From Novosphingobium sp. PhB165 (GTDB lineage Bacteria; Pseudomonadota; Alphaproteobacteria; Sphingomonadales; Sphingomonadaceae), in NCBI RefSeq assembly GCF_004341845.1, contig NZ_SLVB01000004.1:1-64000 (forward strand): a stretch of 64,000 bases of DNA, read 5' to 3'. The notes under the pieces were generated by a model. It was given only the letters and a program-made list of their open reading frames with translations. It ran no database searches and had not been told where the DNA came from. A program made the translations under genes and the position numbers. Below are positions 44,200 to 53,381 of this stretch, one piece after another (position 1 is the first letter of the stretch; every line of letters begins with the position of its first letter).

Positions 44200-45801
44200 T
44201 CAGTTCACGGTGTTTTTCGGCTCCAGCCGATCGATTTCGCGCTGCGCGCCGATCGGCGCATTGGTTGCCGGAGCGATCGCGCCCAGCGCATCGCCGGGCT
44301 GAACATTGAGCAGCGACTTCATCCGCGCATCGAAGGCGTTCTTTTCCCGGCCGTCGATCTGCGGCCGCGATGTGAAGCGCAGCCCGGCGGGGTTGATCGT
44401 CTGCCCGCCGCGATAGGCTTCGAAGTGAAGATGCGGACCAGTCGAGAGCCCCGAGGACCCGACATAGCCGATCACCTGCCCGGCGCGGACGTGGCTGCCG
44501 GCGGAGACGGCGATCCGGCTCATGTGGCCGTAACCGGTGCCAAGGCCGCCCGCATGCTCGATGCGCACGTAATTGCCGTGGCCGCCGTGGCGGCCCGAGA
44601 ATGTCACCGTGCCGTCAGCCACGGCATAAATCGGCGAGCCATAGGCGGCGCCGAAGTCGATACCGGCGTGCATCCGCACATAGCCGAGGATCGGATGGCG
44701 GCGCATGCCGTAAGGTGAGGTCATGTGCCCGGCCACCGGCATGCCTGCAGGCGTGCTGCTGCCGCTGGAATCGGCAAGGCCGGAGGCGGCAACCATGTCG
44801 CCGTCCTGGCCCCAGCGCAGAAGCTGGAGGCGCGCCCTGCCCTCGTGTTCGAGCCCCGCGTAGAGCAGATTGCCGATCTCCCGCTCGCCCTTGGCCGAGC
44901 GTTTATAGGCCACGACGATGTCGAATTCGTCGTTCGGGCGGATGTCGCTCTCGAGGCTGAGATACTTGTCGACCGCCTGAAGATAGGCCTGAATCGCGGC
45001 GACCGGCGCCCCGGCATTGCGCGCCGAGCGATAAAGGCTGGACCCCACAGTGCCGCGAATGCGCAGCGGCGTCTCGTCGACATGAATCGGGCGGCGCACC
45101 AGCGAAAGCCCGCCGCCGCCACGCTGAATCGCAAGATCGAGGTCGAATCGCGCGCGAAAATCCATGGCGGTCAGCGCGCGCGGCGCTCCCGGCGCAGGCC
45201 GGTTACCCAGCGTCACGTCGAACTGGGTTCCGGGCGCGATCTCGCCAAGCGGCACCGCCTGCCCGACCAGCGCGCCGATCCGCGCGGCGTCATCGTCGCC
45301 CACGCCGATGCGTTCGAGCATCCGCGCGAAGCTGTCGCCCTGCCCCAGTGTCGCCACCAGATCCACGCTCGGGCGCTCGGGCACGCTGGCCAGCGGGCGA
45401 ACCAGCGGACTCGCGCCCATATGGCGACCGGAGTCGGCGCCCAATGCCAGAGGGGCAATCGACTGGCTGCGAAACTCGTCTCGCTCACGCGCGGCAAGCG
45501 GCAGCGAAGTCGCAGCCTCCACCGCGGAGAAATCGGGCCAGAAAGCGAAAGCGGCCACCGACAGGCCAAGCATGGTCGCCATCCCGCGCAGCCAGCGCCG
45601 GCTGCCGATATCGCAGGCAAGGTCAGGAGCGATCTCCACACGCTCGCACCAGTGCTCGATTCCGCATTTCCAGCGGGAGAGCCGGTCGGACAGGCGCGGC
45701 CTGTTGGGAAGGGACGGCTTGACCGGTGCGGGCGCGGACTCGGGGGCAAGCATTTGCGCATGCGACAGCGCCGCGGCTTGCGCGCCGTTGCCGGCCTCCA
45801 T
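44200..45801 (-). CDS. M23 family peptidase, LysM-like/OapA-type N-terminus
   Basis: A 533-residue envelope endopeptidase. One hydrophobic segment (about 71-88) follows a long cytoplasmic start; the middle (about 150-250) resembles the OapA/MepM LysM-like region (LVATLGQGDSFARMLERIGVGDDDAARI), and the C-terminal LytM domain has all ligands: MHAGIDFG, GYGHMS and GPHLHFEAYRGG. It likely cleaves peptide cross-links. It ends 100 bases from hemB and is divergent from the helicase gene. Confidence 0.9.
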   Translation of the reverse strand: MEAGNGAQAAALSHAQMLAPESAPAPVKPSLPNRPRLSDRLSRWKCGIEHWCERVEIAPDLACDIGSRRWLRGMATMLGLSVAAFAFWPDFSAVEAATSLPLAARERDEFRSQSIAPLALGADSGRHMGASPLVRPLASVPERPSVDLVATLGQGDSFARMLERIGVGDDDAARIGALVGQAVPLGEIAPGTQFDVTLGNRPAPGAPRALTAMDFRARFDLDLAIQRGGGGLSLVRRPIHVDETPLRIRGTVGSSLYRSARNAGAPVAAIQAYLQAVDKYLSLESDIRPNDEFDIVVAYKRSAKGEREIGNLLYAGLEHEGRARLQLLRWGQDGDMVAASGLADSSGSSTPAGMPVAGHMTSPYGMRRHPILGYVRMHAGIDFGAAYGSPIYAVADGTVTFSGRHGGHGNYVRIEHAGGLGTGYGHMSRIAVSAGSHVRAGQVIGYVGSSGLSTGPHLHFEAYRGGQTINPAGLRFTSRPQIDGREKNAFDARMKSLLNVQPGDALGAIAPATNAPIGAQREIDRLEPKNTVN

Positions 45802-45948
45802 GCCCCCGCCTTGTCCAAGATCCTTGAACAGATGCCCGTCCCTCTTCCACCCCCGCCGACCATCGGAAGTGCTCCGAACGGCGGCAGACCCGAGTCCCCA
45901 GTCGTGGCCCCAACGGGGGCCCTGCGCACGAGTCCTGCCCGTTCAAGG

Positions 45949-45964
45949 TTAATTGCTGCCTAAC
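45949..45964. promoter_or_regulatory. CtrA-like half-site in the divergent promoter
   Basis: TTAA, seven bases, CTAAC resembles the CtrA motif TTAA-N7-TTAAC with one mismatch. It lies between the M23 gene and the helicase gene. Such sites can arise by chance; no second copy supports it. Confidence 0.25.
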
Positions 45965-46040
45965 GTTGTGGATTACTGCCCCGATTTTCGGCGAACCGGG
46001 CCTTGCGGGTGCGTGGCCGGGATGCCAAATCGGAAGAGTA

Positions 46041-48608
46041 ATGCCTTACGCGCCGCATGCCTCGTCGCGATACGACGCTCCCAGCGGGGTAAAGGCGGTG
46101 CTCGGCCCGACGAACACCGGCAAAACCCACCTCGCCATCGAGCGGCTTTGTGCCCATTCCAGCGGCGCCATCGGTTTCCCGCTGCGCCTGCTTGCGCGCG
46201 AGGTCTATGACCGCGTCTGCAAGATAAAGGGTGAGAACAACGTCGCCCTGATCACCGGCGAAGAGCGGATCGAGCCGAAGAACGCCCGCTACCTGCTGTG
46301 CACGGCGGAGGCGATGCCGGTCACCGACCGCAGCCTCGCTTTCGTCGCCATCGACGAGGCCCAGCTCGCCGCCGACCGCGAACGCGGCCATGTCTTCACC
46401 GACCGCCTGCTCCACGCGCGCGGCCGCGAGGAGACGATGATCCTGGGCTCGGCCACGATCGAACCGCTGGTGAAAGCGCTGGTGCCGGGCGTCGAGGTGG
46501 TCTCCCGCCCCCGCTTTTCCACGCTCAGCCATTCGGGCGCGAAGAAGCTCAGCCGCATTCCCCCGCGCAGCGCCATCGTCGCTTTTTCGGCCGAGCAGGT
46601 CTACGCGATTGCCGAAATGCTGCGCCGCTTTCGGGGCGGCGCCGCCGTGGTCATGGGGGCGCTGAGCCCGCAGACGCGCAATGCCCAGGTCGCGCTCTAC
46701 CAGTCGGGCGAAGTCGATTATCTTGTCGCCACCGATGCCATCGGCATGGGCCTCAATCTCGATATCGAGCACGTCGCCTTCGCCGGACTCTCCAAGTTCG
46801 ACGGCCGCCGCCACCGCCGCCTGACCACCGCAGAGATGGCGCAGATCGCCGGGCGGGCCGGACGCCACCAGCGGGACGGCACGTTCGGCACCCTGACCGG
46901 ATCGGGCGGGCACGATTCCGAATTCGAGCCGGAAGAAGTCTATGCGATCGAGGAGCATCGCTTCCCGCCGCTGACCAAGCTGTTCTGGCGCGATCCGGAA
47001 CCCCGCTTCGACAGCATCGCCACGCTGATTGCCGATCTCGAGGCCCCGCCGGAACGCCCCGAACTGGCCCCCGCGCCCGAGGCTATCGACCTTGCGGTGC
47101 TGAAGCGCCTTGCCGAAGACCCGGACATCGCCAGCACCGTGAACGGACGCGCGCAGATCGCCCGGTTCTGGGAAGTCTGCCGTCTGCCGGACTTCCGCCA
47201 GCAAGGCTCGGAAACCCATGCACGCTTCATTGCCCGGCTCTGGCAGGACCTGAAGCAGGGCGAACTGGGTGCCGACTACATGGCGCAGCAGATCGCCCAG
47301 CTGGACCGCACCGGCGGTGATATCGACACCCTGCAAGGCCGGATTGCCGCAATCCGTTCATGGGCCTATATCGCCCAGCGCCCCGACTGGGTGCTCGCCC
47401 GCGATGAAATGGCGGCGCGCGCGCGGGCGGTCGAAGCGCGGCTTTCCGACGCGCTTCATGGCAAGCTTACCGAACGTTTCATCAATCGCAGGACTGCCGT
47501 GCTCATGAAGAAACTCGGTCCCGACGCCGGACTGCTCTCGGTCCGTCTCGAAGACGAGGAAGTGCTGGTGGAGGGCGAGCACATCGGCTCGCTGCGCGGT
47601 TTCGGCTTCCAGGTCGATCCCGGCGCGCGCCTGACCGACCGCAAGCTGCTGCTGGCCGCCGCTGAAAGGCACTTGCCCGCCTTGCTCCAGGCCCGCGCCG
47701 ATGCGCTGGCTGCCGCGATCCACGAAGGCGGCGCGCCGCTGACGCTCGATGGCGGCGCGATCAGCTGGGAGGGCGAGCGGATCGCCACCCTGACTGCCGG
47801 ACGCTCGCTGCTCGCCCCGGTGCTGGTGCCTGAGCGCGTGCTCGATGCGATTCCCGCGCCATCGCGCAAGGCGCTTGTCGCCGCGCTGGAAGCCTGGCTC
47901 GAAACCGCGCTGGAACCGCTCGCCCCGCTGCGCAAGCTGGACGAGGCGAGTCGCTCGGAGGAAGCCGGCCCGGACTTGCGTGCACTGCTGATCTCGCTGG
48001 TCGAACGCGGCGGCATGGCCGCGCGCGAAGAAACCGGCGTGGACCGGCTCGACAAGGGACGCCGCACCATGCTCGCGCGGATCGGCGTGCGCGTCGGCGC
48101 GCTCGATCTTTTCCTTCCCGCAATGCTGCGCCCAGGCCCGATCGCGCTCTGGCGCCAGCTCGCCCGGGTCGCCGGCAAACAGGCACCCGGTGGTGAGCCC
48201 GATGCGGCGATGCCCCCCGCAATGGACGCGGCCAAGCGCCAGCGCGCGCCCGGCTATCGCAATCTCGGCAAACAACTCATCCGGCTCGACATGGCCGAGA
48301 AACTGCTGCGCGAAGCCCATGAGGCGCGCGGCACCGGTTCCGCCTCGCGCGATTTCGCGCTCGATCCGGCGCGTGCAGTCTCCATGGGCCTGACCACCTC
48401 AAGCTATGCGCGGCTACTGCGTATGGCCGGATTCCAGCCCGTGATGCCGCGTCCGCTTGCCGAGGACGCGCATGGGCCGCCCGCGCCGGTGCGCTGGCGC
48501 TGGCGGCCGCCGCGGCGCCAGGTCGAGGAAGTGCGGGTGCAGCCGGTCCGCGCGGACAGCGCCTTCGCAGCGCTTGGCGAACTGATCGGGGCCGACAGGG
48601 GGCGCTGA
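46041..48608 (+). CDS. Suv3-like ATP-dependent helicase
   Basis: An 855-residue DExH helicase related to mitochondrial Suv3 and its alphaproteobacterial homologues, acting on RNA. Walker A is LGPTNTGKTHLA (about 20-31); Walker B reads IDEAQL (about 110); SATIEPL and the motif VI AQIAGRAGRHQRDGTFGTL (about 270-290) follow. The long C-terminal part has a helical bundle and an alanine/arginine-rich end. The ATG at 46041 follows GGAAGAG. It precedes an S4 RNA-binding gene after 34 bases. Confidence 0.9.
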   Translation: MPYAPHASSRYDAPSGVKAVLGPTNTGKTHLAIERLCAHSSGAIGFPLRLLAREVYDRVCKIKGENNVALITGEERIEPKNARYLLCTAEAMPVTDRSLAFVAIDEAQLAADRERGHVFTDRLLHARGREETMILGSATIEPLVKALVPGVEVVSRPRFSTLSHSGAKKLSRIPPRSAIVAFSAEQVYAIAEMLRRFRGGAAVVMGALSPQTRNAQVALYQSGEVDYLVATDAIGMGLNLDIEHVAFAGLSKFDGRRHRRLTTAEMAQIAGRAGRHQRDGTFGTLTGSGGHDSEFEPEEVYAIEEHRFPPLTKLFWRDPEPRFDSIATLIADLEAPPERPELAPAPEAIDLAVLKRLAEDPDIASTVNGRAQIARFWEVCRLPDFRQQGSETHARFIARLWQDLKQGELGADYMAQQIAQLDRTGGDIDTLQGRIAAIRSWAYIAQRPDWVLARDEMAARARAVEARLSDALHGKLTERFINRRTAVLMKKLGPDAGLLSVRLEDEEVLVEGEHIGSLRGFGFQVDPGARLTDRKLLLAAAERHLPALLQARADALAAAIHEGGAPLTLDGGAISWEGERIATLTAGRSLLAPVLVPERVLDAIPAPSRKALVAALEAWLETALEPLAPLRKLDEASRSEEAGPDLRALLISLVERGGMAAREETGVDRLDKGRRTMLARIGVRVGALDLFLPAMLRPGPIALWRQLARVAGKQAPGGEPDAAMPPAMDAAKRQRAPGYRNLGKQLIRLDMAEKLLREAHEARGTGSASRDFALDPARAVSMGLTTSSYARLLRMAGFQPVMPRPLAEDAHGPPAPVRWRWRPPRRQVEEVRVQPVRADSAFAALGELIGADRGR

Positions 48609-48642
48609 TGACGGGCCCGGCGCGCAAGATACGGGGGGTGCG

Positions 48643-48936
48643 TTGAGGATCGACAAGCTGCTCTGGTTTCTGCGCCTTTCGAAGACGCGCCCGCTGGCCC
48701 AGGCCATGGCCGAAGCCGGGCATTTGCGGATCAACGGCAGGCGCGTCGAACGCGCCCACCAGAAAGTTTCTGTCGGCGATGTACTCACCGTACCTACAGC
48801 GGAGGGTGTCCGGGTGATAGAAATCCTTGCCCTGCCAACACGTCGAGGACCCGCCCCGGAGGCGCACACGTGCTATAGAGTGCTTGACGGGGTACCCGGT
48901 GATCCCATAGCAGCGGCCAATCGAAACGAGGTCTGA
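48643..48936 (+). CDS. S4 domain RNA-binding protein (Hsp15-like)
   Basis: A 97-residue protein with the S4 fold at once: MRIDKLLWFLRLSKTRPLAQAMAEAGHLRINGRRVERA (1-38) then HQKVSVGDVLTVPTA. This is the Hsp15/YlxM-type that binds 50S subunits carrying nascent chains. It starts at a TTG; no better start exists in frame. It is 34 bases after the helicase and 18 before fdxA. Confidence 0.88.
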   Translation: MRIDKLLWFLRLSKTRPLAQAMAEAGHLRINGRRVERAHQKVSVGDVLTVPTAEGVRVIEILALPTRRGPAPEAHTCYRVLDGVPGDPIAAANRNEV

Positions 48937-48954
48937 AAAGAGGAATTCGCAGCC

Positions 48955-49293
48955 ATGACGTATGTCGTCGTCGACGCCTGCATCAAGTGCAAGTACATGG
49001 ACTGCGTGGAAGTGTGCCCGGTGGACTGCTTCTACGAGGGCGAGAACATGCTGGTGATCAATCCCAGCGAGTGCATCGACTGCGGCGTCTGCGAGCCTGA
49101 GTGCCCGGCCGAAGCGATCCTGCCCGATACCGAGAGCGGACTCGAGCAGTGGCTCGAACTCAACGCCAAATATTCGGCCGAGTGGCCCAACCTGACCACG
49201 AAGAAGGATTCGCCGGCCGACGCCGACGAGTTCAAGAACGTCGAAAACAAGTTGGAAAAGTACTTCTCGCCCGAGCCCGGCGAAGGCGACTGA
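48955..49293 (+). CDS. fdxA: 7-iron ferredoxin FdxA
   Basis: A 112-residue ferredoxin with one [3Fe-4S] and one [4Fe-4S] cluster: C9, C17, C21 and the second set C40, C43, C46, C50, plus C12 and C25 (order [14 protein letters not shown] and [12 protein letters not shown]). The C-terminal 60 residues are the family tail. It is an electron carrier. It is upstream of carD, an arrangement common in alphaproteobacteria. Confidence 0.96.
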   Translation: MTYVVVDACIKCKYMDCVEVCPVDCFYEGENMLVINPSECIDCGVCEPECPAEAILPDTESGLEQWLELNAKYSAEWPNLTTKKDSPADADEFKNVENKLEKYFSPEPGEGD

Positions 49294-49626
49294 GCCTTTC
49301 CGGACGGGTTGCAGGGGGAACCGGTTTCCCCCTTGCCTGAGGGACTTGCGAGCGATACCGGTACCACGCGGGGCGCGCCCGGCGTGGTGCAAGGTTAATT
49401 CCTTGCACGCCTCTGGTAATTTTATCACATCGGTGCTATATAATCCCGCGACTGCCCGGGCTCCCCGCCCGTTTGGCAGGCATTTTCATTGCGAGGCAGG
49501 GTTCGAAAGCAGACGGTTGGGAGAGTTATCTGACCGGGCGGTGGAGACTTATCGTCTCCATGTCGCACCACCCGGGTTTCTCCCACCGTAAGTAAGGCAA
49601 CGAACCTGCAGGTGAAAGGACGATAA
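49294..49626 (+). other. Intergenic region upstream of carD
   Basis: A 333-base gap. It has a GC hairpin at 49302-49340 beyond fdxA (GGGGGAA/TTCCCCC), an inverted repeat listed separately at 49387-49408, and a TATAAT at 49439-49444 that may serve as the carD -10; no good -35 stands 16-18 bases before it. No gene is seen. Confidence 0.5.
49387..49408. promoter_or_regulatory. Inverted repeat GTGCAAGG-N6-CCTTGCAC before carD
   Basis: Arms GTGCAAGG (49387-49394) and CCTTGCAC (49401-49408) are perfect, around the AT-rich TTAATT. It stands 30 bases before a TATAAT sequence and 218 before carD. It looks like an operator rather than a terminator, since no T-run follows. Confidence 0.5.
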
Positions 49627-50160
49627 ATGGCAACCAAGGCCGATGCCTTCGATGTTGGAGATTACGTCGTTTATCCCAAGCACGGCGTGGGCCGTGTTAT
49701 CGAGCTCCAGAAGCAGGAAATTGCCGGGATGCAGCTCGAGCTTTACGTGCTTCGGTTCGAAAAGGAACGCATGACTCTGCGCGTTCCCATGAACAAAGTC
49801 GAAGCAATCGGGATGCGCAAGCTGTCTTCCGACAAGACACTGCGCGAAGCACTCGACACGCTCAAGGGTAAACCCAAGGTCAAGCGCACCATGTGGTCGC
49901 GCCGCGCCCAGGAATACGAAGCCAAGATCAACTCGGGCGACCTCGTGTCGATCGCCGAGGTGACCCGCGACCTGTTCCGTGCCGACGACCAGCCCGAACA
50001 GAGCTACTCGGAACGCCAGATTTTCGAAGCCGCATCCTCGCGCCTCGCGCGCGAACTCGCGGCGATGGAAAAGACCGACGAACCGGCAGCGCTCAAGAAG
50101 ATCCTCGCGATCCTCAACGAGTATGCACCCAAGTATTACGACAGCGCCGAAACGGTCTGA
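49627..50160 (+). CDS. carD: CarD family transcriptional regulator
   Basis: A 177-residue RNA-polymerase-binding regulator. The N-terminal Tudor-like domain (FDVGDYVVYPKHGVGRVIEL, about 9-28, and YVLRFEKERMTLRVPMNKV) binds the RNAP beta subunit; the C-terminal helical part (about 75-170; MWSRRAQEYEAKINSGDL) contacts promoter DNA. It tunes open-complex formation at rRNA and other promoters. A terminator follows. Confidence 0.95.
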   Translation: MATKADAFDVGDYVVYPKHGVGRVIELQKQEIAGMQLELYVLRFEKERMTLRVPMNKVEAIGMRKLSSDKTLREALDTLKGKPKVKRTMWSRRAQEYEAKINSGDLVSIAEVTRDLFRADDQPEQSYSERQIFEAASSRLARELAAMEKTDEPAALKKILAILNEYAPKYYDSAETV

Positions 50161-50187
50161 TCCGCCGGGGCTTTCGTAACAGGACAC

Positions 50188-50224
50188 AAGGGCCGCTCCC
50201 GCAAGGGGGCGGCCCTTTCCTTTT
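50188..50224 (+). terminator. Intrinsic terminator after carD
   Basis: AAGGGCCGCTCCC pairs with GGGGGCGGCCCTT around GCAA with one mismatch, followed by a T-rich end. Confidence 0.88.
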
Positions 50225-50311
50225 GGCGCTCTCCGCCCTTGCGATTCCCCACATGGTTCCCGGGGCCGTTCATTGCCTTGTCAGCAGAGGCATGACAGGT
50301 TCGCGCCCGAC

Positions 50312-50638
50312 ATGACGCGCACCCCCTCCCTTCGCCTCGCTTTTCCGCTCACGTGTCTGACCGCTGCCTTCGCACTGAGCGGCTGCATCAGCACTGTCGG
50401 CAAAGTCGTGACCGCGCCCGTGCGCATCGCCAGCTCGGCTGTCGACATGGCCACTACCAGCCAGTCCGAAGCGGACGAGAAGCGCGGCCGCCAAATGCGC
50501 GAACGTGACGAAAAGCTGGGCAAATTGCAGCGCCAGTATCAGCGGCACCTCAAGGAATGCGACAAGGGCGAACGCGATTCCTGCTCGAAGGCCCGCGACG
50601 ATTACGCCGACATCCAGAACCTCAGCGGCTCCGCCTGA
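50312..50638 (+). CDS. Small lipoprotein, function unknown
   Basis: A 108-residue protein with a lipoprotein signal peptide ending at the lipobox LSGC (about 21-24 after MTRTPSLRLAFPLTCLTAAFA). The mature part is highly charged and helical (KRGRQMRERDEKLGKLQRQYQRHLK) with two more cysteines. It should be anchored in the periplasm. The ATG at 50312 begins a normal signal peptide; an earlier frame start at 50273 adds 13 residues. It converges with tsaC. Confidence 0.75.
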   Translation: MTRTPSLRLAFPLTCLTAAFALSGCISTVGKVVTAPVRIASSAVDMATTSQSEADEKRGRQMRERDEKLGKLQRQYQRHLKECDKGERDSCSKARDDYADIQNLSGSA

Positions 50639-50650
50639 AACGGCCCCGGA

Positions 50651-51598
50651 TCAAGCCGCCGCGCGGCGCAGGCGGTCGTTGATCGCCGCCCCTATTCCTT
50701 CTGACGGAACGGGCGCCACGGCCACGCGGGGAAGCTCCGAAGTCGCCGACTCGTGCAGCAGCGCGTAGAGCCGAGAGGCCGCTTCCGCGAGGTCTCCCGA
50801 AGGCGAGAGCGATACGTGTCCCTCGACCGGGCCGAAACCGATGTGGAACTCGTCCGCCCCAGCTTCGCGCGCATCCAGCCTGACCGGTTTTCCGGGTGCA
50901 TAGTGGCTCGCGAGTTGGCCGGGCGCTTCGATCTCATGTGACGTCACGGCGTCAGGTTCGGTGCCGAGGACATCGCGGATCCGCGCGACCGGGATTGGAC
51001 CCGGGCGCAGGACTTGCCAGCGACCGTCCTCGCGCAGCGCGACGATCGTCGATTCCAGGCCCGCCTCGCAGGCACCGCCATCCACCACCGCATCGATCCG
51101 GTCCCCCAGCGAGGCGACGACATGCGCGGCCGTGGTCGGACTCACGCCGCCGCTCCGGTTCGCGGAAGGCCCCGCCAGTGGCAGGCCGGATTCGACGATC
51201 ACGTCGCGCATGATCGGATGAGCCGGACAGCGCAGCGCCACCGTAGGCAGGCCCGCGGTAACAGCTGAAGCAATCGCCGCACCCTCCTTCAAAGGCAGCA
51301 CCATGGTCAGCGCGCCCGGCCAGAATGCGGCAGCAAGCGCCAATGCGCGCGCGTCGAACCGCGCGATACGCTGCGCAGCTTCAAGATCGGCGATATGCAC
51401 GATCAGCGGATTGAAACTGGGCCTGCCCTTGGCGCGATAGATCGCGGCAACCGACTCGTCACGGTCCGCCCTTGCGGTCAGACCATAGACCGTCTCGGTC
51501 GGCACGGCGACCAGACCGCCCTCGCGCAGCAGCGTGGCCGCGCGGGCTAGCCCTGCGGAATTGGCGGCGAGTTGCTCGGGTCGACTGGTGCGCTCCAT
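50651..51598 (-). CDS. L-threonylcarbamoyladenylate synthase (Sua5/TsaC)
   Basis: A 315-residue Sua5-type enzyme for the t6A tRNA modification, longer than TsaC because a Sua5 C-terminal domain (about 215-315) is present. The YrdC core has VPTETVYGLTA (about 32-42), KGRPSFNPLIVH (57-68) and SANRSGGVSPTTA (about 143-155). It is divergent from the acyl-CoA dehydrogenase gene across 49 bases. Confidence 0.93.
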   Translation of the reverse strand: MERTSRPEQLAANSAGLARAATLLREGGLVAVPTETVYGLTARADRDESVAAIYRAKGRPSFNPLIVHIADLEAAQRIARFDARALALAAAFWPGALTMVLPLKEGAAIASAVTAGLPTVALRCPAHPIMRDVIVESGLPLAGPSANRSGGVSPTTAAHVVASLGDRIDAVVDGGACEAGLESTIVALREDGRWQVLRPGPIPVARIRDVLGTEPDAVTSHEIEAPGQLASHYAPGKPVRLDAREAGADEFHIGFGPVEGHVSLSPSGDLAEAASRLYALLHESATSELPRVAVAPVPSEGIGAAINDRLRRAAA

Positions 51599-51647
51599 GC
51601 CCTGCCGCTATAGCGCGTTGCGAGGAATGCCAAGGAAAACCGCGAAA

Positions 51648-53381
51648 ATGACCTTCAATCCCCCCAGCATCGATCAGGTGCTTGCCCTGCGCATCAACGC
51701 CGGACTCGACGACCTTGCGGAAACCGATCGCTTCGCCGCCGCCAGCGCCGATGTGGTGCAGGCCATCGTCGAAGGCGCAGGACAGTTCGCGGCCGGCGAA
51801 TGGGCGCCGCTCAACCGCAAGGGAGATGCCGAAGGCGCCCGTATGGCCGGCGGCACCGTAGTGCTGCCAGAGGGCTTCGCACAGGCCTATGCCGATTTCG
51901 TCGAAGCCGGTTGGAACGCGATATCCGCGCCCGAGGATTTCGGCGGCCAAGGCCTGCCCCAGTCGCTGGCCGTCGCCGTGCTCGAATGCATGGGCACGGC
52001 CAACATGGCGTTCTCGTTGCTGCCCATGCTCACGGTGGGTGCGATCGAGGCGCTGATCCATCACGGCAGTCCGGCGCAGCAGGAGACCTATCTCGCGAAG
52101 ATCGTCAGCGGCGAATGGTCCGGCACGATGAACCTCACCGAACCCCAGGCCGGGTCCGATGTCGGCGCGCTGCGCACCACGGCGGCGCCGATCGCCGAAG
52201 GCCCGCATGCCGGCAAGTATCGCATCGCCGGGCAAAAGATCTTCATCACCTGGGGCGAGCACGAGCTGGCCGAGAACATCGTCCACTTGGTGCTGGCACG
52301 CACCCCCGGCGCCCCTGCCGGATCGCGCGGGATCTCGCTGTTCCTCGTTCCGAAGTTCCACGTGGAACGCGATGGCACGCTCGGCGCCCGCAACGATCTC
52401 AAGGTCGTCAGCCTCGAACACAAGCTTGGCATCCACGCCTCTCCCACATGCGTGATGAGCTATGGCGACCATGGCGAATGCATCGGCGAGCTGGTCGGCG
52501 CGGAGAATGAAGGCCTGCGCTGCATGTTCACGATGATGAACAACGCGCGAATCAACGTCGGTGCCCAAGGCGTACAGATTGCCGAGCGCGCCCTGCAACA
52601 GGCCACGGCTTATGCCGCCGAGCGCGTGCAGTCCGCCCGCGCCGGATCGCCCGACAAAAACCCCGTCGCCATCATCGAGCATCCCGATGTCCGCCGCATG
52701 CTGCTGCGCATGCGCGCGCTTACCGAAGGCGGACGCGCCCTGCTCTACTACGCCACCGGGCAGCTCGATCGCGGCGGCATGGGGGACGAAACCGCTCAGC
52801 AACGCGCCGAGCTGCTGGTGCCACTGGTCAAGGCCTGGTGCACCGACATGGGCGTCGCAGTCACCAGCCTCGGCATTCAGGTCCACGGTGGCATGGGCTT
52901 CATCGAGGAGACCGGCGCCGCGCAGCATTACCGCGATTCCCGCATCGCTCCGATCTACGAAGGCACCAACGGCATCCAGGCCGCCGACCTCGTGACTCGC
53001 AAGCTCGGCATGGAGCGCGGCGGCGTGCTTTTTGCGCTGATGGACGAGATCGCCGCCGATGGCTCCGCATCGCTGCGTGATCTCGCGCTGGGCTGCAAGG
53101 CCACGGGCGAACGCTTCCTTGCCAGACCGCTCGACGACCGACTCGCGGCCAGCGTGCCCTTCCTCGATGCCTGTGCCGTGGCTGTCGCCGCCTGGCAGCT
53201 AGAACGTCAGGTCGCTGCCCTCCCCTCGCTCGACGTTCCTGAGGCCTTCGCCAAGCGCAAGCGCATCGTCGCCCGCTACTTCGCCGAGCACATCGTGCCC
53301 GAGGCCATGGGCGCGCTCGTACAGGCCGGAAAGGGCGCCGCCCTGCTCTACGATCTCACCACCGAGGAACTGACCGCGTGA
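51648..53381 (+). CDS. Acyl-CoA dehydrogenase with C-terminal extension
   Basis: A 577-residue FAD enzyme of fatty-acid-type beta-oxidation. It matches the long group with an added C-terminal domain. Seen: MNLTEPQAGSDVGALRT (flavin and substrate loop), WGEHELAENIVHLVLAR, and RDSRIAPIYEGTNGIQAADL with the catalytic base E. The ATG at 51648 was chosen because the preceding 38 in-frame residues are not family-like. It holds an in-frame parS-like site (KFHVER). It overlaps the DUF815 gene by 4 bases. Confidence 0.92.
   Translation: MTFNPPSIDQVLALRINAGLDDLAETDRFAAASADVVQAIVEGAGQFAAGEWAPLNRKGDAEGARMAGGTVVLPEGFAQAYADFVEAGWNAISAPEDFGGQGLPQSLAVAVLECMGTANMAFSLLPMLTVGAIEALIHHGSPAQQETYLAKIVSGEWSGTMNLTEPQAGSDVGALRTTAAPIAEGPHAGKYRIAGQKIFITWGEHELAENIVHLVLARTPGAPAGSRGISLFLVPKFHVERDGTLGARNDLKVVSLEHKLGIHASPTCVMSYGDHGECIGELVGAENEGLRCMFTMMNNARINVGAQGVQIAERALQQATAYAAERVQSARAGSPDKNPVAIIEHPDVRRMLLRMRALTEGGRALLYYATGQLDRGGMGDETAQQRAELLVPLVKAWCTDMGVAVTSLGIQVHGGMGFIEETGAAQHYRDSRIAPIYEGTNGIQAADLVTRKLGMERGGVLFALMDEIAADGSASLRDLALGCKATGERFLARPLDDRLAASVPFLDACAVAVAAWQLERQVAALPSLDVPEAFAKRKRIVARYFAEHIVPEAMGALVQAGKGAALLYDLTTEELTA
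52355..52368. other. parS-like site inside the acyl-CoA dehydrogenase gene
   Basis: GTTCCACGTGGAAC, the 14-bp core, is perfect; both outer bases differ from parS. It is read as FHVE in frame at about residue 237. Confidence 0.5.
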
